Assembly: GCA_963691705.1 (NCBI GenBank)
Contig: OY829542.1
Coordinates: 46,913,002 to 46,977,001, forward strand
DNA from: Viola odorata
Lineage: Eukaryota; Streptophyta; Magnoliopsida; Malpighiales; Violaceae
DNA: 64,000 bases
Reading direction: 5' to 3'
The notes under the pieces were generated by a model. That model made no database searches. It was not told the DNA's origin and saw only the letters and a list, made by a program, of their open reading frames with translations. Shown one piece after another: positions 47,079-59,800 of this stretch. The position numbers and the translations under genes are program-made. Each line of letters begins with the position of its first letter. The stretch's first letter is position 1.

Positions 47079-48472
47079 CTGAAGTCACAATCAAGTGCAA
47101 ATCAGGTCTTCTCTTCATCACAAACAGCTGCTTCAGTAGACCAAATAGAACATTTGTATGGATTGTCCTCTCATGGGCTTCATCAAGCATAATGACAGAG
47201 TACTGAGATAGATTCTAGTCTATCAGAATCTCTCTGAGTAACATTCCATCAGTCATGTACTTGATAACCATGTCTGGTCCAGTACAATCCTCGAACCGAA
47301 TAGCATACCCCACCTCTTCCCTGCAGCGACACCCAAACTCTTCAGCCACTCTTTTGGCCATAAACATTGCAGCAACCCGATGGGGCTGTGTGCAACCAAT
47401 CTTACCCCTCGTGGTATAACCTGCCTCGGCAAGATACTGCGTAACCTGAGTTATCTTATCGGATCTTGTCTCGCCAATAACTACCAGAACTTGATTATCG
47501 TGGACAACCTGAATTAACTCTTTCTTCAATTTGTAGATAGGTAAGGTCTGCCTTTGTTCTTGGATGGACAGCTTGGAGGACCTCTCCCCAAAAGTCAAGG
47601 CTTTCTTCCATTAAGGCATGTCATAAGCATAAAAGCCAACACCGCAAAGCTCTTGCGCCTCTCACCAGTCTCGGGCATCGGGTTTTCCCAGGGGCGATTA
47701 AGATCTTTTGAGATAGAATCCAGTATAGTCCTCTGCTATTGTTCCCTCACTTCTCTCCTCTCTTTTGTAAGTGCGGACTGAAGTGCTGCTGCACGACTCA
47801 AAGACCCTTCAGGATTCTTAAAATTCTTCACAGGTGGTGACATATCGTGGACAGAATGCCTACTCTGCCCTTGCAAAAATGTTGGTTCATCTTTGTTCAT
47901 CTCAATCTCGAGCTCTCCCTCTTCGTCTCCTTCCTCGTTATATATGGGATATTCTTGCGCACTCATAACCCCTTAAGCAATCAATTGCTTTGCTCTCATC
48001 TCTCAAGTGAGCTCATTCTCTTCAAAGGTCTACGGCCCAATGGACCAAGATCAGCCTCTTCCACAATCTTCCTAATTCCTGAAAGGCCTGCCCGAGTCAC
48101 TACTGGCTCCACCTTGGAATGACGACGATCCCTAAAACCATCACCATCATCCTTACTGCTCTTTTTTCTTTTTCAGTGGAACCAAATCCTTACCACTATC
48201 CTGATCAACATCCCTCATTGAAAGAGTCATTTTTTGCCCCAAAACAGTAGTCATCTTAACAAAAACATCTTGGTCCCTCTTCACAGCATCCATGGCATTG
48301 GCAATTCTCCTAGTTGCAATCTGGGAAACATGAACCAATCCCTTCTTGCCCCTAAAATTGTTCAATTGCACAAAACAACCAGTAGCCATGACTTTACACA
48401 CCCTTCCCCTATACACCTCGTACAACTCAGGGTCATTGGAATCATGGTTCGAATCCCTAAGTCTATGCCTAT
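47079..48472 (-). pseudogene. DEAH-box helicase relic, S1 domain through DEAH box
   Basis: From 48470 down: PELYEVYRGRVCKVM and FVQLNNFRGKKGLVHVSQIA (an S1 RNA-binding domain, about 48200-48430), then a linker with stops, EMNKDEPTFLQGQSRHS, SRAAALQSALTKERREV, and the RecA1 domain with [20 protein letters not shown]. The Walker A motif reads [10 protein letters not shown] instead of GETGSGKTTQ. The DEAH box ([10 protein letters not shown], near 47165-47195) is kept. Stops at 47215-47217 and elsewhere, plus frameshifts, make it a pseudogene. No introns interrupt the frame. Confidence 0.95.
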
Positions 48473-49657
48473 TGATGCGATCCTGCCTAGGGTTAGTAAG
48501 CCGGATTACAATGGAGCTTATGGAGGATCTAGCCAAACGAATTATCTAGCGACAACTATGACCATAAGAAGAAAAGACACAAGATTTACGAGTTGCAGCG
48601 GAGAAAGTACATAAAAGAGTGATGGAAGATGAGAGTTACCGGGAATTAGAAGATGGATGGAAGGGACGGAGATGAGCACACACGAAGTAGCGAACAATCC
48701 AAAAGGTTTGCTTGATCAAGATATACTCCGATGGCCAAGATTGAGACTCGTTTCTATGGATGATCAACCAAATAAACATATATTTCATTCAACAAAATCG
48801 TCACAATCAATACAAACTTTGATTTCCCGGAGAGAGATCGGGAGGAGTAATCTCAAACTCAAGCGATCCCTCTCAAGGAATTAAAGTGATGAGCCAAGGC
48901 TTAGGATGATAATAGAAAGGAGTAATCTCACTTTACAAACATCAACCAAATGTCTAAGCTCCCTAAAATGAAGCAAAAGAGTTACATATATAGTTGGTAT
49001 GCATTTTGGGCTTGAAAAGCCCAAAATTCGTACTCAAAACAGATGCTGGCGTGATCACGTTAAGGCCTTAGCGTGATCACGCCAGACAACTTTCCCTTAG
49101 CGTGATTCACGCCAACACCTTAGCGTGATCACGCCAAGATGCCCAAAAATCCAAAATAGCATCCTAGAGTAACGTGATCTAAGAACTCTTCACGCTAAGA
49201 GCTTAGCGTGATTACGCTAGACCTCTTTCCTTAGTGTGATCACGTTAAGACCTTAGCGTAATCACGTTAAGGATTATTCCAGCAGCTTCAGCTCCGCGCG
49301 CCAAAATGTCGACAAGCATAACTTCTGATCCACCCGTCCGATTGACCTGAAACTTGTACCAAACGAAAGATAACATCTTGAAGTTTCCGTCAAGCCTTTG
49401 TTCCCTCAAATCGGACACCATTTGCTTGTCCATCTTCTCATAATGATTATCCTCTTGGATGGAACATTTGTTGGCGAGCCTTGGCTTGGTGAATACACAC
49501 ATGGACAGCTTTTTCCTTGGCCTCGATGGGTTCTTCCTCACTCACTTTGCCTTCAAACCATAGGGATAACCTTCGTGCTTTGCTTCGGGTGATCGGTCCT
49601 TGAGGCAATATGTCTTGAGGATGAAAATTGGCTTTTAAGGGGTCCATGATCACATCA
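48473..49657 (-). repeat. 3' LTR of the non-autonomous element
   Basis: 1185 bp. The internal ORF runs about 210 bp into it, as gypsy pol ends often do. Contains a palindrome cluster at about 49040-49272. Confidence 0.95.
49040..49272. repeat. cluster of GCGTGATCACGC-type palindromes
   Basis: About eight copies of a 10-12 bp palindrome core (CGTGATCACG and near variants), most preceded by CCTTA or followed by TTAAG. The same cluster is in the other LTR at about 54292-54524. Confidence 0.85.
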
Positions 49658-52341
49658 ACCTCTCCCTCTTCAAAAGGATTCGCCCTCGAATCCCTTATTT
49701 TGATTGTCTCACCTGCACACTTAAAAACACTTACAAACAGAGGTGAGCTACCAAGAGGGCGCATTCGCGCATAATGAGGCACAGGTTGATCCAAGGAATT
49801 ATCAACAACATGAATGGCATAGTGACACACATCGCTTCCTAAATTGTCATGTAAAATGCAGATGGTATCACAAACCATAGAAGAACAGGCAGGATGAATA
49901 TTCTTCTTTATTCGGCTCGTAGTGACAAGCCAAGAGAATTGAGCACTACACATAATTATAATGCACTTGAAAATACCAAACAAATTCCGCAAGAGAAAAC
50001 ACAAATGCTTGTAAGAATTAGACCAATTAATTTTTGACAAATTCAGTACAAACATTCGTGTTCCCCTAGCACACGACATGTTCATGGCATTTAAATGCAT
50101 ATCATTCACAAACAAACCATGTAGGCTACAATTGGCAAGACAAGATTCATCCTTTTCAAAATCATGCACATCCATTTCATCTTTATGCACATTTATCTCC
50201 AAATCAATATCAAGGATGCGCATGGAATCACAAATTATTAACCAACATAGACGGTGGTTTATTTTCTCAAAGCGGCCTATAAGGATCAGCTAAGAAAATT
50301 GAGCCACACGCCCATTTACAAAATGCTTTGGAATACTAAGCAATCGGCACAAAAAGAAACACAATTCCTTGCAGCAATTAGGCCAAGAAAATTCTAATAA
50401 GTTGAAGCAAAAGAATTGTTTCCACACTTCATGCCAATCAATCATGGATTCCAAATGAAAACAACATGTAAATAAATTATACATACTATCCGATAACTTA
50501 CAAAAATTAGCACGTTTGAGCAAGAAAGGGTCATACTTGATGAAATGCAAATTAGGAAGTTTAACACATGCCACAAAATTTTCATTCAAGTAAGGTTCAT
50601 GCTCAAACCAAGTAGATTCATGCTTGACGAAGGGTACGAAAATGTTTTCGGCGCATGCAAATGAATTCATACCCAAGTGGTTTTCAAATACACGAACAAA
50701 TGGATCATGCTCAATAAAATGTAAGAATGATTCTCTATCACACAATAAATTTTTGTCATAAGAAATTTCAGCATGTGAATAGAGATGAGTGAAGTGAACA
50801 ACCTCAAACAATTGAGCATTCAAAGAAGAGTTTGGTACGTACCTTTCGGGCAAAGCGGAAAGGTGAGGGCGGTTTACCTCAGGGCCTTGCCGTTGGGAGC
50901 ACCAATGTTGAGCAATTTCGCTTCCAATGCCTCCGAGGATTGATGGGTTAGAACCACCTTCACTCCTTGGAACATTTGGGGGCGTATGTTCGCGACAACC
51001 CTTCGAAACTTCCTGCAAGAAAGACACACCAACGGTAGGAAAAGAAGTGTTAATGTTAGAGCGAGCTAATTGATCCTCATTGCACAAAGGCACGCTCATT
51101 GGATCAATAACTCCCACAATTTCAGTTTGCTTCTTTTCCTCACTCTCTCCTCTCAATTTTTCTACTTGCTCACTCCTCTCAGGTGTGTGTTTCTCTCTCG
51201 CATGCTCGTTCTTTTCATGCGGGTTGTTTTGCTCACAATCTCTCAACCCATGCTCATTTTTTTCATGGGGGGTGTTTTGCTCACTTTCTTTTTCCTCAAT
51301 TTCAAGCTCAAACAACGGATTGTCAAAATTTAATTCAAACAATAGGTTGTCAAAAACTTGAAATTGATTTGGCTCAATAAGCTCACTCAACTCATTCTCA
51401 CGGGTGTAGTTGCACTCACTCTCATTGGCATGCTTACTTTTTTCATGCCGTGTATTTTCCTCATCACTTACTTTCTTCTCTCCACACTCTCTCTTTTCTT
51501 TTATCTCTCGCTCTCTTCTTTTTCTCTCTTGTTCAACCTTACGTTTTTCACTCTTCCTTGTCGCAATGGCTCGAAGCTCAGCCACATTCCTTTCAATCAC
51601 TTCAAAAATGTCATTCCTCGAACGTGTTTTAAAGGATTGAGATGGAGTGGGTTGTGGTTGTTGTTGTTGAGTGAATTGGGCCGGTTGGACAGCTTCCGAT
51701 GTAGACTCAAATGTAGAAGCGAACGAAAAGTCTTGCTCACTTGGACGACCTTGGTGGGGTCGAACCCTTGGAGGAGAATGAGGAGGCGTTCGACCTTGGT
51801 GAGGTAGAACTCTCGAATGAGGAGAATGAGGAACTCGGCTTGGCGGCCCATTTTGTTTAGTGCGGACTTGTACACTTGAGGAAATGAAGTGTTTTCTAGA
51901 TTCGAGGCCATGGCCAAGGCTTTGGTGTGCAATGGAACCGAGGTCATAGCTTGAGACTTGTGGAAAATCTTCGTCGTCGTCATCCTCACTACAACTTGAA
52001 GTTGCGCCATGGATTAAGAGACGAGGACTTGAAGTCTCTTCATAGTCTTCATCCTCACTACAAATTGAACTTGAGTCGTGACCAAAGACATGAGGACTTG
52101 GAGGGTCTTCATTGTCTTCACTCTCGCGACAAGTTGCTTCACATTCATCCTGGTACTCATCCTCACTATCAATGCTATATTCATCGCCGATTTCATCACA
52201 TGGTTTAAAATTCTCATCACCATCAAATTGGCAACTCGCATCACCACATGATTCATCACCACTATCGTCGTTGCATTGAGAAGTATCATCGTCATAATAC
52301 TCTCCTTGGTCACAAGACTCACAATCACTATCTTGCGACAT
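49447..52341 (-). pseudogene. long ORF of the non-autonomous LTR element, one stop codon
   Basis: A 965-codon frame from ATG 52341 to 49447, interrupted only by TAG 50290-50292. Residues 1-150 are very acidic (SEDDDDEDFP). About 165-205 is Pro/Arg/His-rich with repeated PHSPP and PHQGR. About 245-300 is a charged coiled coil (EQERKRREREIKEKRE). A repeated PHEKNEH motif occurs around 350-390. The C-terminal third is hydrophobic with many Cys, His and Phe. The last 60 residues (SRANPFEEGEVD ... GPITRSKARRL) resemble the C-terminal tail of gypsy polyproteins. There is no zinc knuckle or polymerase motif. It may be a remodelled gag/pol remnant or a captured gene; I do not recognise the central part. 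Confidence 0.7.
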
Positions 52342-53710
52342 TGTTCCTGAAAAGATTGAACAAACTGAATATATATACGTTAGAAAATAATCTCTCCCTC
52401 ACGTGTTTAAACACTCGTGTTTAGGTGTTTAGGTCACTCGAAAAATACGTGCTCACAAACACTCAACTTCGCGTTCTCCGTGTACCTGCACACTTAAACA
52501 AGGGTTAGAAAAATAATTCTCTCCCTCACGTGTTTAACACTCGTGTTTAATCACTCGCAAAAGATAGCCTCACAAATCGTTCAATACTTCCACACACAAA
52601 GCTTGCTCACCACACAACTCCTTGCCGCAAACAAACTTGTGATTCAAATCAAGCAATTCGTCAACAACTACCTTCGCAAGTGCTCAAGAGATTAGAACAA
52701 AAGTAGGAAAGGTTATACTCAACAAAAGACTCAAGAGAATTACAAAAACTTAAGGGGAAGCTGAAAAATTTTCAGAATTCCAAGGAAAATTCAAAGCTTT
52801 AAATTTATGGGGAAAAAATTTTGAATTTCCCTTGGAAGGAAGGAGGGTTGGAAAAATTTGAGTTTAAATAAGTATAAGACTCAAGAAGTTTACAAGGACT
52901 CAAAGAAGAATGGAAGGGAATTTTCAGAAATTCCAAGGAAAATTCAAGAATCCCAATTTTTGGAGGGAACCTTGAATTTCCGTTGGAAAGGGAGGTGGGC
53001 TGGAATGGAAGGCTTGGAATGTATAATAGACTCAAAGAAAGACTTAAAAGTTTAATGAAAAAGACTTAGGAGTTTAGGACTTAAGAAACTTAAGTTTAGG
53101 ACTCCAAATATTTAAGACTCAAGTTTAGGATTTTATTAGTTTAGGACTTGAGTTTAGGACTTGTTTTAGGACTTAAGTAAATAGAAAAGGCTGCTGGACC
53201 AAGGAGAAGGGAAGGACGGACCAGACTTTGGAGGGGAGTGGGCTATTTAGTTAGGAATGGGTTATTTAGTTAGGAAAAGTGTGCTACTTAGGTCAAAATG
53301 TCAAAAGATGAGGGTGAGGTGGCTATTGCATTAAATGCAAGGGATGAGGCTTGATTCTTGCTTGGATGTTGGCCGGCCAAGTGTTCCAATTATTTCTTTT
53401 CCTCTTTCTTTCTTTTTTTTTTTTTTTTTTTTTATAAATTAGAAACACTTGGTTAAAACTTTTGCAAGATGTTTTTGGATCAAAATACCCCAAGCACCAA
53501 GAACATCAAGAACACAAGATGAACATCAAGAACACACCCAAATGATTTTCGTAAAGTTTCGATCTTTTGACCTAGCAAAAATGATTACCACAATCACACA
53601 ATTGCCCACTTGAAATAGTTTTGGAAAAAGACACCTAAAACTCAAGATTTTTAAGAAAGAAAGTTTCTAAAACTTTGGAAAAACTAGAAAAATTCGATAG
53701 GCGGCCAAAA
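52342..53710 (-). other. leader of the non-autonomous LTR element
   Basis: 1.37 kb without a protein frame. Short duplications are visible: TCACGTGTTTAA-type segments near 52398 and 52528, TTCCAAGGAAAATTCAA at about 52778 and 52932, and a run of TTTAGGACTT units at 53070-53180. A poly(T) tract lies at about 53408-53432. Confidence 0.65.
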
Positions 53711-53724
53711 GCTCCGCTACCACT

Positions 53725-54909
53725 TGATGCGATCCTGCCTAGGGTTAGTAAGCCGGATTACAATGGAGCTTATGGAGGATCTAGCCAAACGAATTATCTA
53801 GCGACAACTATGACCATAAGAAGAAAAGACACAAGATTTACGAGTTGCAGCGGAGAAAGTACATAAAAGAGTGATGGAAGATGAGAGTTACCGGGAATTA
53901 GAAGATGGATGGAAGGGACGGAGATGAGCACACACGAAGTAGCGAACAATCCAAAAGGTTTGCTTGATCAAGATATACTCCGAGGGCCAAGATTGAGACT
54001 CGTTTCTATGGATGATCAACCAAATAAACATATATTTCATTCAACAAAATCGTCACAATCAATACAAACTTTGATTTCCCGGAGAGAGATCGGGAGGAGT
54101 AATCTCAAACTCAAGCGATCCCTCTCAAGGAATTAAAGTGATGAGCCAAGGCTTAGGATGATAATAGAAAGGAGTAATCTCACTTTACAAACATCAACCA
54201 AATGTCTAAGCTCCCTAAAATGAAGCAAAAGAGTTACATATATAGTTGGTATGCATTTTGGGCTTGAAAAGCCCAAAATTCGTACTCAAAACAGATGCTG
54301 GCGTGATCACGTTAAGGCCTTAGCGTGATCACGCCAGACAACTTTCCCTTAGCGTGATTCACGCCAACACCTTAGCGTGATCACGCCAAGATGCCCAAAA
54401 ATCCAAAATAGCATCCGAGAGTAACGTGATCTAAGAACTCTTCACGCTAAGAGCTTAGCGTGATTACGCTAGACCTCTTTCCTTAGCGTGATCACGTTAA
54501 GACCTTAGCGTAATCACGTTAAGGATTATTCCAGCAGCTTCAGCTCCGCGCGCCAAAATGTCGACAAGCATAACTTCTGATCCACCCGTCCGATTGACCT
54601 GAAACTTGTACCAAACGAAAGATAACATCTTGAAGTTTCCGTCAAGCCTTTGTTCCCTCAAATAGGACACCATTTGCTTGTACATATGCTCATAATGATT
54701 ATCCTCTTGGATGGAACATTTGTTGGCGAGCCTTGGCTTGGTGAATACACACATGGACAGCTTTTTCCTTGGCCTCGATGGGTTCTTCCTCACTCACTTT
54801 GCCTTCAAACCATAGGGATAACCTTCGTGCTTTGCTTCGGGTGATCAGTCCTTGAGGCAATATGTCTTGAGGATGAAAATTGGCTTTTAAGGGGTCCATG
54901 ATCACATCA
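53725..54909 (-). repeat. 5' LTR of the non-autonomous element
   Basis: 1185 bp, same length as the 3' LTR, with TG...CA ends next to the PBS at 53711-53722. Confidence 0.95.
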
Positions 54910-54950
54910 CCTATGTTTAGCCCTATCCTACTGTCATCGTACCTCTCATG
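54910..54950 (-). pseudogene. short helicase scrap between LTR element and MULE
   Basis: About 40 bp of the helicase N-terminal region left between two insertions. On the minus strand it continues the frame from 60856 as HERYDDSRIG and then joins the S1-side piece at 48472 with a frameshift. Confidence 0.75.
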
Positions 54951-54959
54951 ATGGTCCAT

Positions 54960-55325
54960 GGGATAATGCCAAAAATGGCATCCGCAGTCTATTTGATTAA
55001 GACATTTGGTACCTCCCTTTTTTTCTTTTTTTTTAAAAGCTACTCGCACTCAAGACATTGTTCACATTTGGTATCTCACCCTGACATCGTCGAACAAGCA
55101 CCGTTAAGTTTCCTACATGGCATGACACGTCAGACGCCACGTGTCATTTTTGTTGACGTGTCATGCCACGTAAGCAAAAAACTCGGACCTCACCCAAACG
55201 GGCCGGATCAACGGGTTAGGGTTTTTTTAATTCTTCGACGTCATTTTCTTTTTCACTTTCATTCACCCCTCTCACCCTCATCTCACTCGCTCACTCTGCC
55301 TAACCCAAGAAACATCAACATCTCT
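54960..55325. repeat. left TIR of the MULE
   Basis: Starts GGGATAATGCC. Matches the reverse complement of 60491-60855 with scattered differences. Contains ACGTGTCAT-type repeats and the ORF leader of the GRF gene. Confidence 0.92.
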
Positions 55326-55367
55326 GCCCTAACTCTCTTCTCCCAAACCTAGTCGCTCGCATCTGAC

Positions 55368-55838
55368 ATGGTGAAGACAGAAGAAGGCGATGAGAAGTTT
55401 AGTTCGGTGGTGAAGCAGAAGCCAAACTACGATTAAAAGCCAAGCATTTACTGTCGGTGCAGGGAGAAGACGCCCATATGGATTTTATGGACGAAGAAGA
55501 ATCCCGGCCTTCGATTCAACAAGTGCAAGCACGACATCGATGAGGGTGGATGTGGCTTTTATCAGTTCGTTGATTCTCCTTTCCCAGACAGAGCCAATGC
55601 AATTATTAGAGGTCTATGTGAAAGTGAGAAGGAACAAGCGGAGAAGATTCAGAATTTGGTGGCTGAAAATAAAGAATTGAGGACGCGGGGCATGGTTTTC
55701 AATGGAATAGTGGATGAGTTGCTCAATTTGAAGGATGAAAATGATGATCTGAAGAAAAGTGTAAAGAAATTGAGGTTGATTTTAGCCATTTTTTCATGTG
55801 TTGTTTTTGTAATTGGATATTTGAGTTTTTTGAATTAA
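55368..55838 (+). pseudogene. GRF-type zinc finger / coiled-coil / TM protein in the MULE
   Basis: From ATG 55368 the frame runs 157 codons with one TAA (55434-55436). After the stop it reads IYCRCREKTPIWILWTKKNP, GLRFNKCKHD and GGCGFYQFVD. The C-x-C ... NPG(L/R)RF..C ... GC.F spacing is a GRF zinc finger (zf-GRF), a nucleic-acid binding fold. A coiled coil follows (about residues 90-135) and then a C-terminal hydrophobic segment (LILAIFSCVVFVIGYLSFL). It is transcribed away from the left TIR towards the transposase. Small GRF proteins are common in plants and often repeat-associated. An ATG at 55689 inside the frame would skip the finger. Confidence 0.7.
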
Positions 55839-56827
55839 GAATAAAAATGGTATTGTATTAGGTTTATGTATTCCAATTTGCAATGAAAAAGATTGTTGCG
55901 TTTGGGAAAATGGTATTGTGTTGGATTTTTTCATGTATTGTTTTGGCTAAATGGGATTACTGTATTCCAATGTGTTGCATTTGGGAAGATGATTGATTTC
56001 ATTATTTCTTCCTTTTGTGCAGGAGTAAGTTTCTTGATTATGTTTAGAATGTTGCTTACACCAAACAACTTATGAGCATTTTGAAACATTTTTTACTGGT
56101 TTGGTGGGAAGTAAGGTGATAGAACACAGTCTGATGAGCACTCTCTCCTCTGATACTTGCACACAACACAAGCTTGGTTGTTGCCACCTTTAAGAGCCAT
56201 GTTTGTGTTGTTGCTGTTGCATCAAAGTATTTTGGCAGAAGTATTGATGAAAATAAATGATTTGAGTTCTAACTTTGTACAATACAGAGAAAAAATTCTC
56301 TAACCGCTAAATCCTTCACAAAATTGCATATTAGTTTTTGACAAATAAGTAACAAGTGATAAGGTGCCTACATACCCAAATTAGAAAACACAAAAAATCA
56401 CATAAACCCCATTGCTTAATTGACATCATAATCATGAAAAGAGGTACATAGTTCACGTTCACTTTAATCAAATTTTACCACCACGACAGAATCCATAAAG
56501 TGAAAATTTGCTAAATAATTATAAGCCAAATACAAAGGTCCAAAATGAGGCAAACTACAACTTCTTGTACTAAAAAACAGAAATAAGTTCTAATTTCTTG
56601 AAGTCCCAACTCCAGCATTAGATCATGTCTTTCTCCTGTCCGGAACATCCACTGATCGTGTTTGTCTTCTATCTGGGACATCAATGACCCTTTGTTGTGA
56701 GATTTTAGGCTGTATAATACAATCCAGAGTATTATTTAGATGATACTACAATTTATAGATAGGCAAAAAACAGGGGATATAAAGACCAAAAAAAAATTCA
56801 ACTCACATCATAGCAAGTCCACCCTGG
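55839..56827. other. non-coding middle of the MULE
   Basis: AT-rich sequence between the convergent GRF ORF and transposase. Likely holds both 3' ends. No further gene. Confidence 0.55.
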
Positions 56828-59800
56828 TTATGCAACAAAACTTCCAAAACCTCTTGGTAGTTTACCCTTATTTTTGGCAGACTTCTTTTTTCTCCCTCTA
56901 GTAGCTGGAGCAGTGCCACATGATATTCGGAGTTCTTCCAATAGTTGTTGTGTTCTATCAGGCAATTGTGAAGCTTGCACTTGAGACTCTTGAACTTCTG
57001 AAGGTGCCACTTCTGAAGCCGACACTTGTGAATTTGATGGATTAAAACGCTGCCACAAGAAAAAAAATGCATAAAAAATGATATCAAATGAACAACATAT
57101 CACCCTAAAAGCAACTAGTTATATGTTTTAACGACAAACCTTGCTGGAAGGGTTAAGGACACACACGTCTCTCCTATGGCCTTCCAATTTACAAAATGAA
57201 CATAAGGTTTTTCTTCTCTTCTACCTAGTGTTATGACCTGCTTCAGCATCCACATCATCCCGATGAGCAGCCTGTTGCTCTGGTTCAACAAATTGTTGAT
57301 CTAGTTCAGCAGCACCTTGTTGATCTGGTTCAGCACCATCTTGATCTAGTCCAGCAACCTACAGTTTTGAAGATTTTTCCAATCACCATTAACAAGCTAT
57401 AAACATTTGCAATTAAAGAGAATTACCACAAATAAGATTTTTACCTGATTTTGTAATTTGTCAGGGCAAGTGGTGATTTTATGTCCATATTTCCTGCAGA
57501 AAGTGCATGACATATTCCTTCCTTTTTGACTCATTTTGGTCTCACACTGTGTTGCCCCCCAACCTTCTCTTCTCCTTAATTTTTTTAGTCTCCCGGGAAA
57601 TTTCACAAATGAAGGTGGCTTAATTGATGTAACTGCCACTCTTGGCCAAAACTTTTGACAATGCACATGCTTTATTGGGTTCCTATAAGCCATCTCAAAC
57701 ACCTCCCTACTATACCACTTGGACACGAAACATCTCACATCTAAGTTGTTACTCTCATTTTCAATGACACACATTGCATGTGCACAATGTATACTAGTTA
57801 ATTCCCACATCCTACATGTGCATGTAGATTTGTCCAAGTTAACAATCCAGCTAGTGTCCTCATCTAGGTGAACTTCAAAGTCATCGTCTCCATTACTATC
57901 CACATAATAGTTCCCACTTTCTTCCATGTTATGATTATTTTTTTTCCAAATCTTTGGACCAAATCTGTCTTTAAACTTTACCAAAAATGACTCTCTCTCT
58001 TTAAACCTCTTGAACACTATTTTACGAATGCTTTCAAATAGTTTAACAATACTTTTATACCTATACTAGATTATCAGACTATTAAATGTCTCACTCATGT
58101 TATTATCTACTACATCAGAACAATATGATGTATTCTGGAAGGCTTTGCAACAGAAATTGGGAGGGACCTCCATGAAATCAGACATTGCTGTTGTGGACAT
58201 ACCTTTTAAAACCTCCAGTTCATCAAGGAACTCTGCTGTTGTGGATGCCTTGCAAGTTATCCAAAACTGCTTGTGAAATTCCTCACTGTTGTGTTTTTTC
58301 CTCCACTTCGCAAAAATGTGTCTGGCACATCTTCTACTTACAGCTGACGGGATCAGTCCAACAATAGCAGAAAGCAAACCCTACATATTAAATTCAATAC
58401 ATTAAGATACATATTATAATAAATTGATTGAGTAAAGAGAATTAAATGGTCAACTACCTTTTGTTGATCAGACATGAAGGTGAAACCTTCTCCTCGAGCA
58501 AGAACAGGAGCATCATCTGAAGCATAAACGTAGTTGCCTCAAACAACATCCAAGTCCACCATGAGCAACTCCAAGAACCATTTTCATGTTTCTTTATTCT
58601 CATAACCCACAACAGCCCATGCAATTGGGTAGATTTGGTCATTTGCATCTCTACCTACTTTAGTAAGAATTTCACCTTTAAATGGTCCTTTTAGAAAACA
58701 ACCATCCAGTCCAATTATCTTTCTGCAGGCAGTATTGAACCATTTCCTAACACCATCAAAACAAACATACATCCTTTTGAATACTCCATCTGTTGCATCC
58801 AAAACTACCGTGCTGCCAGGATTACTTCTCTTAAGTTCTTCAACATAATCTTCCAACCTAGCAAATTTCTTCAAAGGATCACCAATATAATGCTCCATTA
58901 TTTTCTGCTTATCATATCTACACTGCCCCCTAGACACTTTGATCTTGGTTTTTCCATTGAAATGGTCTCTCATTTCTGCTAGAGTCAGTTTCAATGCAAC
59001 TCTCCTAAGATCATTAATAAACCACTCAGCTATTATTTTGTAATTAAGGCAAGAAATGTGGAACTGTTGTTGACAACTGTAGTGGCCTATATATGTTTTA
59101 ACCATCCATTGATTGCTCCTCCCATCAATTGAGCATAAAATCCTCCACTGACAATCATTATCCTTACATTCAGCTCTACACCTCTTTTTCTCATTTTGGG
59201 TGAACCTCACATCTCTCCTGAAATTTAATGCATGTCTCACCACAACTTTCTTAAACTCACTCTTGTTAGGAAACACCATGCAAACTAAAAATTGGGGGAT
59301 ATTCTCACCTGGTCTACACCGAGGCCTTCTAAAAGGAACTCTTATGTCATGTTTTGCCTCACTTTCGCTGCTTGATGTCAAGAAACTTCCTTCTGAGTCA
59401 CTCTCAAAATACACTTCATTATTCTCTTCCTCAACAGTTGCACCAGTATTTATATGGACCTTTCCTCTTCTGCCCATTTCCCTTCTTATCTCTTCCACTA
59501 GCTCTTCTGTACTCCCGCCAATATTAAACCTCTCACTAACATTTCCCTCATTTTTTTTTCTCACCCCATCAATAGGTACCTCCACCTTTGATTTTTTCTT
59601 CTCTCCCCTTTTTCGGAATCTTTTTTTCTTGTCCCTAGCCATCAATAACTCCTCATCCTCATCAACTGACAAATATGGACAGTCCATCCAATATTCATTC
59701 CCAGTAGGGTCATTTTCATGGTCCCCACTATCATCACACTCATATTCACTCTCCCCAAGCTTAGTCTTGTATCTATCAAATTCACTATCATTATACTCAT

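Larger units (their letters stand above)
48473..54909 (-). mobile_element. non-autonomous gypsy-like LTR element (6437 bp)
   Basis: Two 1185-bp LTRs (48473-49657 and 53725-54909) with TGATG.GAT ends and the duplication CCTAT at 48468-48472 and 54910-54914. The PBS complement is at 53711-53722 (TGGTAGCGGAGC on the minus strand, tRNA-Met type). By eye the LTRs differ at about eight positions, so it is young. The interior has one long ORF but no protease, RT, RNase H or integrase. Confidence 0.95.

Noticed and set aside
50078..52208. Many plus-strand frames opposite the long ORF
   Set aside because: Shadows of the biased composition of the minus-strand ORF; no start context, domain or promoter.
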